Source of the DNA: Paracoccaceae bacterium
GTDB lineage: Bacteria; Pseudomonadota; Alphaproteobacteria; Rhodobacterales; Rhodobacteraceae
Assembly (NCBI GenBank): GCA_026989355.1
Contig: JALSJM010000002.1
Coordinates: forward strand, 124,001-188,000
Direction of reading: 5' to 3'
DNA length: 64,000 bases
Shown here: positions 36,461 to 46,023 of the stretch, piece after piece
How the letters are laid out: each line of letters opens with the position of its first letter
How positions within the stretch are numbered: position 1 is the first letter of the stretch
Notes under the pieces: model-generated
The model's database searches: none
Seen by the model: only the letters and a program-made list of their open reading frames with translations
What the model was told of the DNA's origin: nothing
Translations under genes and position numbers: made by a program

Positions 36461-37279
36461 TCAATCCTCGAAACAGTAAGAACGACCGTCCGCGCGAATG
36501 GTTGCCGCCCCGTCCATGACCTGTGCGGCGCGTTTTCGAAGCGCGTTTGTGGGGCGCGCGGCCGAGCGGTTCTTGGGATTTGGCAGCACAACCGCAAGAT
36601 ATGCCGCCTGCTGGGGCGAAAGCTCATCGGGGCTTGCCCCGAAAGCCTTTTCGGCTGCGGCCTTGATTCCGAAAACGCCCTCGTCGAATTCAGCGATGTT
36701 CAGATAGACTTCAAGGATGCGGCGCTTGGGCCAACTGGCCTCCACCAGAGGTGTCATGACGGTTTCCAGCACCTTGCGCGGCCAGCTGCGTCCATGCCAG
36801 AGATAGGCGTTTTTCACCACTTGCTGGGTGATGGTTGAAGCACCCCGCCGCCCTCCGGCCTCGATGGCGCGGCGGATCTCGGCCACGTCAAATCCCCAGT
36901 GCCTGCAGAAATTCGCATCTTCTGCAGCAACTACGCTGCGCAGCATCACGGGGGCGATGTTTTCGATCGGCACCCAGTCCTGCGTGATGCCGTTCAGACG
37001 GCGGCTTTCGGAAAGCATGTAGGGAGTGGTGGGCGGGTTGACGAAACGATAGAGAAGCACCGCCAGCACAAGCAACAGCGCCAGGCCCAGAACGCCACGC
37101 CGGATCCATCGCCACAGCCGCCGCACCGGTCCTGGCGTTTTCCGCAGGGTTTTTCGGGCACTGGCCGTCTTGCCTGCAGCGGATGTTTTCCGCGTCGGTT
37201 TTGCGGTCCTTGCCCCGGAGCCCTTGCCGCGTCTTGCGGATTTCCCGGCAGGTTTCTTTCTGTTTGCTCGCTTTTCCAC
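36461..37279 (-). CDS. mtgA: Monofunctional peptidoglycan glycosyltransferase MtgA
   Basis: This 272-residue GT51 enzyme polymerises lipid II. It has a Lys/Arg/Ala-rich cytoplasmic tail (about 1-55), one transmembrane helix (about 62-82, GVLGLALLLVLAVLLYRFV), then VVAAEDANFCRHWGFD (catalytic Glu), RRGASTITQQVVKNAYLW and EVYLNIAEFDEGVFGIKAAAE. There is no transpeptidase domain. The start is a GTG at 37279; the basic N-terminal tail is longer than in many MtgA proteins. Confidence 0.92.
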   Translation of the reverse strand: MEKRANRKKPAGKSARRGKGSGARTAKPTRKTSAAGKTASARKTLRKTPGPVRRLWRWIRRGVLGLALLLVLAVLLYRFVNPPTTPYMLSESRRLNGITQDWVPIENIAPVMLRSVVAAEDANFCRHWGFDVAEIRRAIEAGGRRGASTITQQVVKNAYLWHGRSWPRKVLETVMTPLVEASWPKRRILEVYLNIAEFDEGVFGIKAAAEKAFGASPDELSPQQAAYLAVVLPNPKNRSAARPTNALRKRAAQVMDGAATIRADGRSYCFED

Positions 37280-37421
37280 GGATCGACCATAGTCACATGG
37301 AAACAGGGCCGGTCAAGCCTTGAGCACTTCCTGGCGGGGAAAGCCGGGATGTCCTGCGTCCGGCCTGTCATCCGGAAGCCCCGCCAGATCCTTTTGCCCG
37401 ATGGCCTGAAACGCCTGCAGG

Positions 37422-38348
37422 TCAGACGGCAGGGGGGTGCAGCACCCGGGCTTCGTGACGTGTCAGGGCCGGCCGTGCGGTTGTGGCGAAAATTTCGCGG
37501 GCAGGATCGGCCAGTTCCGGGAACAACGCCAGAAGTTCGGCCTGCGTTTCACGGTCCTGCATGAGGATGTGGTCTCCGGGGAAGAAGCTTTCGCTCAGGG
37601 CTCCGTCCGACCAGATGATTTCATGGCGGTCGAACAACAGGTGCCAATATCCCACATCCGATACGGACTGCTGCACGATGCTTTTCCCATCGACAAGATG
37701 CCTTGCAGGCACCAGCACTTCGCTCTGGCCAAAGTGCAGTTCGGCCTGCCAGCCCTGTACAAGCATCCGGTGCTGAGGAGAAACCAGCAGATCACGGCTG
37801 TTGCCAAGGGCACCGGCACGAATCCGCACCGGCGCATGTCTGCCCGTTCCATCCGCGCAGGTGAAACCGATCCAGAGCAGGGGGCGGGCGCCATGGTCAA
37901 GCGTTTCCACCAGATCACCCGGTTTCAGGGATTCGACCGCACGCTCGCCACGGGGTGTGCGGATCAGCGTACCGGTCACGAAACACGGCGGACCCAGCTG
38001 GCCGGTCAGAAGCGGCCCCTGCGAGGTGACGAAGGTCGAGGAAACGAAAGTGCCGTTCTGCAGTACCTGCCCGTCATTCGGGGTGAAGACACGCCGCCCG
38101 TCGGCCAGATAGAAGGTGACACCGGTATAGGTTACATTGCCGACGCCGGGCACATTGACGGTGACCGTATCGCCAGCCCAGGACGAGGTAATGTCGGTTC
38201 CGTCCACGCTGTCGTTGTTGAAACGGTCGAAATCGTTGTCATCGTTCTGATCCGTCAGGGTCAGCTGGACAAAATTCAGCTGCGTTCCCGCCGGCGGCGG
38301 GGAATAGGGATCAATCAGGAAGAATTGATCGGTATAGGTGGTTGGCAT
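37422..38348 (-). CDS. Hint (hedgehog/intein) domain protein
   Basis: This 308-residue protein has an N-terminal part (1-118, beta-rich, Asp/Asn-rich with DQNDDNDFDRFNNDSVDG). A Hint_2-type module begins at Cys122 (CFVTGTLIRTPRGERAVESL...KPGDLV). Later come the typical LLVSPQHRMLVQGW (block-B His) and WSDGALSESFFPGDHILM. The arrangement resembles Hint proteins common in Rhodobacteraceae. A splicing or cleaving role is not assured, because the usual extein partner after the Hint module is absent. Start ATG 38348. Confidence 0.85.
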   Translation of the reverse strand: MPTTYTDQFFLIDPYSPPPAGTQLNFVQLTLTDQNDDNDFDRFNNDSVDGTDITSSWAGDTVTVNVPGVGNVTYTGVTFYLADGRRVFTPNDGQVLQNGTFVSSTFVTSQGPLLTGQLGPPCFVTGTLIRTPRGERAVESLKPGDLVETLDHGARPLLWIGFTCADGTGRHAPVRIRAGALGNSRDLLVSPQHRMLVQGWQAELHFGQSEVLVPARHLVDGKSIVQQSVSDVGYWHLLFDRHEIIWSDGALSESFFPGDHILMQDRETQAELLALFPELADPAREIFATTARPALTRHEARVLHPPAV

Positions 38349-38455
38349 TGCCGCTTGTCCTGACAGTTGCAACAGGGGACAGGCTAACAGGATAACATTT
38401 CCAGCAGGTGACGAAAATGAGGAAAATCCTGGCCATTTCCGGTGCCAGAGGCAGC

Positions 38456-38477
38456 GGCCCCGCCGCAGGGCGGAGCC
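38456..38477. other. GC-rich hairpin downstream of gltB
   Basis: Stem GGCCCCGCC/GGCGGAGCC (one wobble pair) with loop GCAG lies 22 bases past the gltB stop. The T-rich flank (GGTTTTCCGGTTTT) is on the plus-strand side, so it is not a standard intrinsic terminator for minus-strand gltB. Confidence 0.4.
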
Positions 38478-38498
38478 GGTTTTCCGGTTTTGCAGGTA

Positions 38499-41400
38499 TC
38501 AGGCGGTTGCGGCGCCTTCCTTGATACCCAGGGGATGAGGCAGATGCACCAGCATTTCCCTGGGGCAGACCTGCAGGAAATTGTGCCGCTCGGCTTCCCA
38601 GTTATCAAGGATTGCGGCCGCCTTACGGCTTCCGGTTTCATCGTGGTGCTGTGTGATCAGGGTTTTCAGTTCGGCTTCCCAGTGGTCTACCGTCACCGCG
38701 CAGGTAACAAGCGTTTCCATGTTCATGTAATCGCGCGCGCGCCCTTCCGGATCATACAGATAGGCCATGCCACCCGTCATGCCAGCGCCAAAATTGGCCC
38801 CGATGTCACCAAGGATCACGGCCACGCCGCCCGTCATGTATTCACAACCCGATGCGCCGCAGCCCTCGACCACCACCTTCGCGCCCGAATTGCGCACGGC
38901 GAAACGCTCGCCCGCCCGCCCGGCGGCGAAAAGACAGCCGCCGGTTGCGCCATAGAGCACGGTATTGCCGATGATGGTGTTTTCGCTGGCTTCGAGCGGG
39001 CTTATCATCGGCGGGCGCACCACGATCATCCCCCCCGAAAGCCCCTTGCCCACATAATCGTTGGCATCGCCGGAAACCTCGATCTTGAGCCCCGGTGCAG
39101 CGAAAGCCCCGAGGCTCTGTCCGGCGCTGCCGGTAAGCTTCACCGTCAGGTGATCGGGCTGCAGATCATTGTTCATGCCGAAGCGCTCGACAATATGGCT
39201 GGAAATCCGGGTGCCCACGGTGCGGTCGGTATTCTGCACCGCGTAATGCAGCTGCATCTTTTCGCCATCTTTCAGGAAGCGCGCCGCATCGCGCACGATT
39301 TCGGCATCAAGCGTATCGGGCACTTCGTTGCGCGGGCGCTTGCGATCGTAAACAATGTTTTCGGCACCATCGAGCGTGATCAGCAGCGGGTTGAGATCAA
39401 GATCGTCAAGATGCGCCGCACCCCGGCTGACCTGCGACAGAAGGTCGGCGCGTCCGATCACCTCGTCCAGCGAGCGCGCTCCAAGACCGGCAAGGATCTC
39501 ACGCACTTCCTGGGCGTAGAAGGTGATCAGGTTCACCACCTTGTCGGCCGTGCCGGTGAACTTGGCGCGCAGGCGTTCATCCTGGGTGCAGATACCCACC
39601 GGGCAGGTGTTGGACTGGCACTGACGCACCATGATGCAGCCCATGGCGATCAGCGCAGCGGTGCCGATCCCGTATTCCTCGGCACCCATCATGGCGGCCA
39701 TCACGATATCACGACCGGTGCGAAGCCCGCCGTCGGTGCGCAGAGTCACGCGATCACGCAGCTTGTTCATGGCCAGAACCTGATGCGCCTCTGTAAGCCC
39801 CATTTCCCAAGGCAGGCCGGCGTATTTGATGCTGGTGGCCGGGCTGGCGCCGGTACCGCCGTTATGACCCGAGATCAGGATCACGTCGGCCCTGGCCTTG
39901 GCCACGCCAGCGGCGATCGTTCCCACACCCGAGGCGGCAACCAGCTTGACCGTAACCTTGGCGACCGGGTTGATCTGTTTCAGATCGTAGATCAGCTGCG
40001 CCAGATCCTCGATCGAATAGATATCGTGATGCGGCGGGGGGCTGATCAGTGTGACGCCTGGGGTCGAGTGGCGCAGGCGTGCAATCAGTTCGGTCACCTT
40101 CAGCCCCGGCAACTGGCCGCCTTCACCGGGCTTGGCCCCCTGAGCCACCTTGATTTCAAGTTCCTCACAGTGGGTAAGGTATTCGGCCGTGACGCCAAAG
40201 CGTCCGCTTGCCACCTGCTTGATCTTGGCGCTCGGGTTGTCACCATTGGGCTCGGGTGTGAAGAAGGCAGGATCCTCGCCCCCTTCGCCGCTGTCGGACT
40301 TGGCGCCAATGCGGTTCATGGCGATGCTCAGTATCTTGTGGGATTCCGGAGAAAGGGCACCAAGACTCATGCCCGGTGTCACGAAACGCTTGCGAATCGC
40401 TGTGATGCTTTCCACCTCTTCGATCGGAATCGGCTTGCCGAGCGGCTTGAAATCCATCAGATCGCGCAGATGAATCGGTGGGTTCTCATGGATCTTCGCT
40501 GAATATTGTTTCCACAGCGCATAGGACGCGCGATCGCAGGCCGATTGCATGAGGTGCATGTTGGTGGCATTCCAGGCGTGCACCTCGCCCGAGCGGCGCA
40601 TCTTGTAGAAACCGCCCACCGGCAGAAGATCCCGGTTGCTTCGCCAGCCGAGCGCGTGAACCTCTTCAAGCTTTTGCTGGATACCACGCACCCCGATGCC
40701 GGAAATACGGCTGACCATGCCGGGGAAATATTCCGCAACCATGGCACGTGAAAGACCGACAGCCTCGAAATTGAGGCCACCGCGATAGGACGAGACCACG
40801 CTGATACCCATCTTGGCCATGATCTTCAGAAGACCCTGGTCAATCGCCTTGCGATAACGGGCCACCGCATCGGTAAGCGTGCCTTCCAGAAGGCCGCGTT
40901 CGATACGATCGGCGATCGTATCTTCGGCAAGATAGGCGTTGACAGTGGTGGCCCCGGCCCCGATCAGCACGGCGAAGTAGTGCGGGTCGATACATTCGGC
41001 ACTTTGCACATTGATCGAACAGAAGGTGCGCAGACCCTCGCGCGTCAGCCCGCTGTGCACTGCACTGGTGGCCAGGATCATCGGCATCGCGATCTTGTCC
41101 GGGCCCTGGTGGCGATCGGTCAAAACCAGATGGGCGGTGCCCGAACGCACCGCATCCTCGGCTTCGGAGCGTATGCGTGCGAGTGCCTCGCGCAATGCGT
41201 CCTCGCCGCTGCCGACAGGGAAGCTGCAATCGATTTCCACCACATCGTGCCCCAGATGTTCAAGCAGTGCCGCAAATTGCGCATTGCCCAGGAACGGGCT
41301 TTCCAGAACCATGATTTCGGTCTGGGCGCTGCTTTCATCGAGCACGTTCTTGAGGTTTCCGAAGCGGGTTTTCAGGCTCATCACCCGGTATTCGCGCAGG

Positions 41401-43034
41401 GAATCGATCGGCGGGTTGGTGACCTGGCTGAAGTTTTGGCGGAAATAGTGGCTGAGCGGGCGATACTGTTTCGAGAGCACCGCCGCAGGCGTATCGTCAC
41501 CCATGCTGGCGATGGCCTCCTTGCCGCTCTCGGCCATGGGAGCCAGGATCTGCTCGATCGTTTCCACCGTGTAGCCGGCGGCAAGCTGGCGCTTCTTCAG
41601 CTCCTCGCGTGGCGTCAGGGGTTTTTCGCTTACGCGGTTGAGCTCGTCTTCCATGTCATGGATCTTCGATGCCCATTCTCCGAAAGGCAGGGCACGTGCG
41701 AGCTTGTCCTTGATTTCGCGGTCATGGAACAGAAGGCCCTTCTTCATGTCAACGGCCAGCATCTGACCCGGCCCGAGCGCGCCCTTTTCCTGCACGGTGG
41801 CCTCGTTTACCGGCACCATGCCCGTTTCGGAGCCGGCAATCACCAGGCCATCACCGGTGATTACATAGCGCATGGGTCTGAGGCCGTTCCTGTCCATCCC
41901 GGCGCAGACCCAGCGCCCGTCGGTCATGGCCAGTGCTGCCGGCCCGTCCCACGGTTCCATCACCGCGTTGCAATAGGCATACATGTCGCGCCAGGCCTGC
42001 GGCAGTTCCACCGCCGATTGCGACCATGCCTCGGGCACCAGCATCGTCTTGGCCATCGGCGCCGAGCGCCCGGCGCGCACCATCACTTCGAACACTGCGT
42101 CAAGCGCGGCCGAATCCGAGCTTCCCTGGGGGATGATCGGCTTGATGTCTTCGGCCATCTCGCCAAATGCCGACGAGGCCATGCGGATCTCGTGGCTTTT
42201 CATCCAGTTGACATTGCCCTTGAGCGTGTTGATTTCACCGTTATGAGCCAGCATGCGGAAGGGCTGCGCCAGCCACCATTGGGGGAAGGTATTGGTGGAG
42301 TAGCGCTGGTGATAGATGGCAAAGGCGCTTTCGAAGCGTTCGTCCATCAGGTCGGGATAGAATTCGGCCACCTGTTCGGCCAGCATCATGCCCTTGTAGA
42401 TGATCGAACGGCAGGAAAGCGAACAGATGTAAAGATCATTGATGCCGGCGACAGCCGATGCCTTCTCGATGCGGCGGCGGATCACGTAAAGCTCGCGTTC
42501 GAAGGTTTCTTCATCCACGCCCTTGGCATTGGCGATCAGGATCTGTTCGATCTCGGGACGGGTTGCATTGGCCTTTTCGCCGAGGCATTCCACATTCACC
42601 GGCACATGACGCCAGCCATAGATGCGGTAGCCCATGCGCAGCACTTCCGTTTCCACAATGGTGCGACAGGTTTCCTGAGCACCGAAATCGGTGCGCGGCA
42701 AAAAGACCTGACCCACCGCCAGAAGCTGATCCTTCTCGGGTTCATGGCCGGTGCGGCGCACCTGGTCATAGAAGAATTCCACCGGGATCTGCACATGAAT
42801 GCCGGCACCGTCGCCCGTCTTGCCATCGGCATCCACGGCGCCGCGGTGCCACACGGCCTTCAGCGCATCGATGCCGTTTTGCACCACCTTGCGCGACGGT
42901 TTGCCATTGATCGCCACCACAAGGCCAACACCGCAGGATGCGTGCTCGTCCTCGGGGTTGTAGAAACCGTGTTCGGCCATCCAGCGGCGCTTTTTCTCTT
43001 CGGCGCGAACCCAGTTCCGGTCAAATCCTGTCAT
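38499..43034 (-). CDS. gltB: Glutamate synthase [NADPH] large subunit
   Basis: GltB (1511 residues) makes glutamate from glutamine and 2-oxoglutarate. A short propeptide precedes the nucleophile Cys34 (HASCGVGLVV) of the class II amidotransferase domain. The FMN/synthase domain has GHNGGTGASPATS and LRTDGGLRTGRDIVMAAMMGAEE, and the 3Fe-4S cysteines lie in MGCIMVRQCQSNTCPVGIC. The C-terminal right-handed beta-helix has repeated Gly-rich GGxxYV-type strands. All modules are intact. It is transcribed after gltD and a GFA gene. Confidence 0.98.
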   Translation of the reverse strand: MTGFDRNWVRAEEKKRRWMAEHGFYNPEDEHASCGVGLVVAINGKPSRKVVQNGIDALKAVWHRGAVDADGKTGDGAGIHVQIPVEFFYDQVRRTGHEPEKDQLLAVGQVFLPRTDFGAQETCRTIVETEVLRMGYRIYGWRHVPVNVECLGEKANATRPEIEQILIANAKGVDEETFERELYVIRRRIEKASAVAGINDLYICSLSCRSIIYKGMMLAEQVAEFYPDLMDERFESAFAIYHQRYSTNTFPQWWLAQPFRMLAHNGEINTLKGNVNWMKSHEIRMASSAFGEMAEDIKPIIPQGSSDSAALDAVFEVMVRAGRSAPMAKTMLVPEAWSQSAVELPQAWRDMYAYCNAVMEPWDGPAALAMTDGRWVCAGMDRNGLRPMRYVITGDGLVIAGSETGMVPVNEATVQEKGALGPGQMLAVDMKKGLLFHDREIKDKLARALPFGEWASKIHDMEDELNRVSEKPLTPREELKKRQLAAGYTVETIEQILAPMAESGKEAIASMGDDTPAAVLSKQYRPLSHYFRQNFSQVTNPPIDSLREYRVMSLKTRFGNLKNVLDESSAQTEIMVLESPFLGNAQFAALLEHLGHDVVEIDCSFPVGSGEDALREALARIRSEAEDAVRSGTAHLVLTDRHQGPDKIAMPMILATSAVHSGLTREGLRTFCSINVQSAECIDPHYFAVLIGAGATTVNAYLAEDTIADRIERGLLEGTLTDAVARYRKAIDQGLLKIMAKMGISVVSSYRGGLNFEAVGLSRAMVAEYFPGMVSRISGIGVRGIQQKLEEVHALGWRSNRDLLPVGGFYKMRRSGEVHAWNATNMHLMQSACDRASYALWKQYSAKIHENPPIHLRDLMDFKPLGKPIPIEEVESITAIRKRFVTPGMSLGALSPESHKILSIAMNRIGAKSDSGEGGEDPAFFTPEPNGDNPSAKIKQVASGRFGVTAEYLTHCEELEIKVAQGAKPGEGGQLPGLKVTELIARLRHSTPGVTLISPPPHHDIYSIEDLAQLIYDLKQINPVAKVTVKLVAASGVGTIAAGVAKARADVILISGHNGGTGASPATSIKYAGLPWEMGLTEAHQVLAMNKLRDRVTLRTDGGLRTGRDIVMAAMMGAEEYGIGTAALIAMGCIMVRQCQSNTCPVGICTQDERLRAKFTGTADKVVNLITFYAQEVREILAGLGARSLDEVIGRADLLSQVSRGAAHLDDLDLNPLLITLDGAENIVYDRKRPRNEVPDTLDAEIVRDAARFLKDGEKMQLHYAVQNTDRTVGTRISSHIVERFGMNNDLQPDHLTVKLTGSAGQSLGAFAAPGLKIEVSGDANDYVGKGLSGGMIVVRPPMISPLEASENTIIGNTVLYGATGGCLFAAGRAGERFAVRNSGAKVVVEGCGASGCEYMTGGVAVILGDIGANFGAGMTGGMAYLYDPEGRARDYMNMETLVTCAVTVDHWEAELKTLITQHHDETGSRKAAAILDNWEAERHNFLQVCPREMLVHLPHPLGIKEGAATA

Positions 43035-43070
43035 GTCTCGTCCTCGCTTGGCCTTCCCGTCCGGGCGGCA

Positions 43071-43520
43071 TCAACTGTTGCCGGCTTCACCCAGCCGGCT
43101 GAATTTCTCGATGCATTCCTGCCGGGTCAGACGCTTGTGCCCTTCGCCGACATAGGCATAGCTGTCGGGCTTCAGATCGATGTAGATCTCGTTGTCCAGC
43201 GCAAAGCCGTTCGGCGAGTCAAACAGCCCGATCGGAATTTCGGTTGCGCCGTGCCAGTCGTTTTCTTCGGTCACCCGGTAATACAGTCCGGTGCCGCAGT
43301 TGCCGCACCAGGCCCGTTCGGCCCATTCGGAACTTTGCAGCGTCCGTATGTGCTCTTGTCCGCTCCAGCTTATACTGTCGCTGGGAACCGAAACCCCGAG
43401 CAGCGCCGACCCCGCCCAACGGCGGCACATCTCGCAATGGCAGATGCCGTAGCTGGCCGGCACGTCATGGGCAACAAAGCTGACCCTGCCACACATGCAT
43501 CTTCCTGTTCGTGTCATCAT
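43071..43520 (-). CDS. GFA-family zinc protein (glutathione-dependent formaldehyde-activating-like)
   Basis: This 149-residue protein has the GFA zinc motifs: GRCMCGRVSF at the start, ICHCEMCRRWAG, and the later WCGNCGTGLYYR. Of the two adjacent ATGs, the first is at 43520 after AAAGGAA. Members bind Zn and sometimes glutathione, but most have no assigned reaction. It lies between gltD and gltB on the same strand, an unusual place for it. Confidence 0.85.
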   Translation of the reverse strand: MMTRTGRCMCGRVSFVAHDVPASYGICHCEMCRRWAGSALLGVSVPSDSISWSGQEHIRTLQSSEWAERAWCGNCGTGLYYRVTEENDWHGATEIPIGLFDSPNGFALDNEIYIDLKPDSYAYVGEGHKRLTRQECIEKFSRLGEAGNS

Positions 43521-43595
43521 CTCTGTTCCTTTCCGGCCGGCCCATGCCGCGGTTTTCATGTCCGTCGGAAAATCCGCGTGGTTGCCGCGAATGCA

Positions 43596-45029
43596 CTATT
43601 CCGCCGCCATGTGGGCACTGGCGTTCAGGTACTCCAGTATCGCATCCGCCGCTTCGCGCCCGTCACGGATGGCCCACACCACAAGGCTTGCCCCCCGCAC
43701 GATGTCACCCACCGCGAAAACGCCGGGAAGCCTTGTCATGTGTGTCTTGTAATCGGCAAGAATCGTGCCCCAGCGCGTGACCTCAAGCGTCTTTTCCTGC
43801 CAGAGCGCAGGCAGATCCTCGGGGCTGAAGCCAAGCGCCAGAATCACCAGATCGGCGGATTCCGTGTAATCTGCGCCTTCTATCACCTCGGGGCTGCGCC
43901 GGCCGGTAGCATCCGGCGCGCCAAGGCGCATCTTCTGCACGATGACCCCTTCCACCGGATCGCCGACAAAACCCTTGGGTGCGGCCAGCCACACGAACTC
44001 CACGCCTTCTTCTTCGGCATTCTGCACCTCGCGCTGGCTTCCGGGCATGTTGGCACGGTCGCGGCGGTAAAGGCATTTGACACTTGTGGCACCCTGGCGA
44101 ATCGCGGTGCGTACACAATCCATTGCCGTATCGCCACCGCCGATCACCATCACGCGTTTGTCTCTGGCGTTCAGCTCTCCGCTTTCATATTCGGGGACCG
44201 TGTCGCCAAGATTGATGCGGTTGGACGCGGTCAGGTAGTCGATCGCCCTTACAACTCCTGCCGCGCCCACGCCCGGAGCCTGCAAATCACGCGATTTGTA
44301 AACCCCCGTGGCAATCAATACCGCATCGTGCCTGTCACGAAGGGCCTGGAAGGTGATGTCGGTACCTATGTTGCAGTTGAGCTTGAATACCACGCCGACT
44401 TCCTCAAGCTGGCGGATGCGGCGGGCAACCACGTCCTTTTCAAGCTTGAAGCCGGGAATGCCATATATCAGCAGACCGCCGGCACGGTCGTGGCGATCAT
44501 AGATCGTGACCTGCACGCCCGAGCGCCGCAGCCGGTCGGCAGCTGCCAGACCACCAGGGCCGGCGCCGATGATACCAACGCTTTCGCCCCGTTCCACTCT
44601 CGGGAAGGGGGGCTTGACCCAGCCCTCTTCCCAGGCGGTATCGGTGATGTATTTCTCGATCGCACCAATCGTTACCGTGCCGTGACCGGCCTGTTCGATC
44701 ACGCAATTGCCTTCGCAAAGGCGATCCTGCGGACAGATACGGCCGCAGATTTCGGGAAAGGTGTTGGTATCCTGACTGAGCCGATAGGCCTCTTCCAGGC
44801 GCCCTTCGGCCGTCAGCAGCAGCCAGTCGGGGATGTTGTTGTGAAGCGGACAATGCGTCTGACAATACGGAACGCCGCACTGGCTGCAGCGCGCGGCCTG
44901 CTCTTCGGCCTTCGCGCGCGAATATTCTGCATAGATTTCGCGGAAATCCGCTTTGCGAACGCCGGCTTCGCGCTTTGTCGGCATATCGCGTTGTACATCG
45001 ACGAATTTCAACATCTGCTGGCCGACCAA
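43596..45029 (-). CDS. gltD: Glutamate synthase [NADPH] small subunit
   Basis: GltD (477 residues) passes electrons from NADPH to GltB. The N-terminal [4Fe-4S] motifs are CSQCGVPYCQTHCPLHNNIPDW and CGRICPQDRLCEGNCV. FAD binding is GIIGAGPGGLAAADRLR and NADPH binding VMVIGGGDTAMDCVRTA. Two starts are possible: TTG at 45029, preceded by a good GGGGGAA, and ATG at 45014; TTG is used here. A 162-bp promoter-type gap separates it from uppP. Confidence 0.97.
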   Translation of the reverse strand: MVGQQMLKFVDVQRDMPTKREAGVRKADFREIYAEYSRAKAEEQAARCSQCGVPYCQTHCPLHNNIPDWLLLTAEGRLEEAYRLSQDTNTFPEICGRICPQDRLCEGNCVIEQAGHGTVTIGAIEKYITDTAWEEGWVKPPFPRVERGESVGIIGAGPGGLAAADRLRRSGVQVTIYDRHDRAGGLLIYGIPGFKLEKDVVARRIRQLEEVGVVFKLNCNIGTDITFQALRDRHDAVLIATGVYKSRDLQAPGVGAAGVVRAIDYLTASNRINLGDTVPEYESGELNARDKRVMVIGGGDTAMDCVRTAIRQGATSVKCLYRRDRANMPGSQREVQNAEEEGVEFVWLAAPKGFVGDPVEGVIVQKMRLGAPDATGRRSPEVIEGADYTESADLVILALGFSPEDLPALWQEKTLEVTRWGTILADYKTHMTRLPGVFAVGDIVRGASLVVWAIRDGREAADAILEYLNASAHMAAE

Positions 45030-45191
45030 CTGCTCGTTCCCCCGATTTCATTCCGAAACACCTCAATAGACCTTTGCACCCCGAAAGAAAAGGCAGTAAT
45101 TGTGACCCAAATAGGAGTTTTTTTCCGAACCAAGAAGCGCGGCCATGAAATTTCTGCATTTCAGGTAATAATTACTGACCTTATTGGGCCG

Positions 45192-46001
45192 TCATGTTGC
45201 ACTCAGCAAAAGCCCGGCAAGGGCTGCGCTGCCAACAACGATTCGCCACCAGCCGAAAAGCGCATATCCATGGCGGCTGACATAGCCCAGCAGCCATTTC
45301 ACCACCAGCACTGCCGAAACGAAGGCGGCAAGGAATCCGAAGGCGATTTCGTTCAGGGCTGCGGTGTCCAGCGCATCGCGGTTCTTGTAGAGATCATAGG
45401 TAAAGGCACCGGCCATTGTGGGCATTGAAAGAAAGAACGAGAACTCGGCCGCGGCACGCTTGCTAGCCCCCATCAGCAAGGCTGCCACGATGGTAGAACC
45501 CGATCTGGAAACACCGGGGATCATTGCCAGTGTCTGGGCAAATCCGATCCCGAGGGACATCGACAGCGAGAACTGCATGGCATTGTCCTTTACCTGCTCA
45601 AGGCGCAGGCGATCGACCACCAGAAGAACGATTCCCCCGAGTATCAGCATGATGGCAATCAGAAATGGCGTTTCGAAGAGCACGCGCTTGATGAAACCAT
45701 GCGCCAGCACGCCGATGATTGCTGCCGGCAGGAAGGCCACCAGAACCGAAAGGATGAAGCGGCGTGATGCCGGATCTTGTGGCGCCGTGCGGACAACGTT
45801 CCAGAGTCTGGTGAAATAGATTGTCAGGATAGCCAGAACGGCACCGAACTGGATCACCACCTCGAAGGTCTTGCCGGCGGATTGGAAACCAAGAAAATGC
45901 CCGGCCAGCAGCAGATGCCCGGTCGAGGAAACGGGGATGAATTCCGTGAGCCCTTCCAGCGCTCCCAGAAGAAGCGCTATCAGCGTTGTATCATCGTTCA
46001 T
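45192..46001 (-). CDS. uppP: Undecaprenyl-diphosphatase UppP (BacA)
   Basis: UppP (269 residues) is an inner-membrane phosphatase that recycles undecaprenyl pyrophosphate to the monophosphate carrier. Typical features are the N-terminal [20 protein letters not shown], then [30 protein letters not shown] (the catalytic-motif region), and seven to eight hydrophobic helices. A 22-bp gap to the upstream reductase gene suggests one operon with it. Confidence 0.96.
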   Translation of the reverse strand: MNDDTTLIALLLGALEGLTEFIPVSSTGHLLLAGHFLGFQSAGKTFEVVIQFGAVLAILTIYFTRLWNVVRTAPQDPASRRFILSVLVAFLPAAIIGVLAHGFIKRVLFETPFLIAIMLILGGIVLLVVDRLRLEQVKDNAMQFSLSMSLGIGFAQTLAMIPGVSRSGSTIVAALLMGASKRAAAEFSFFLSMPTMAGAFTYDLYKNRDALDTAALNEIAFGFLAAFVSAVLVVKWLLGYVSRHGYALFGWWRIVVGSAALAGLLLSAT

Positions 46002-46023
46002 CGGGATGCCCCTGCCGCCACCG

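Noticed and set aside
38456-38477. Hairpin as an intrinsic gltB terminator
   Set aside because: The T-rich tail follows the stem on the plus strand, not on the gltB mRNA strand, so it was kept only as a hairpin.
38442-40502. A 686-codon plus-strand open frame
   Set aside because: It is antisense to the C-terminal half of gltB and has no recognisable motif.
40980-45428. A 1482-codon open frame on the plus strand
   Set aside because: It lies antisense to gltB, the GFA gene and gltD, which have full family motifs. Long antisense frames are expected in GC-rich coding DNA, and the residues show no domain.
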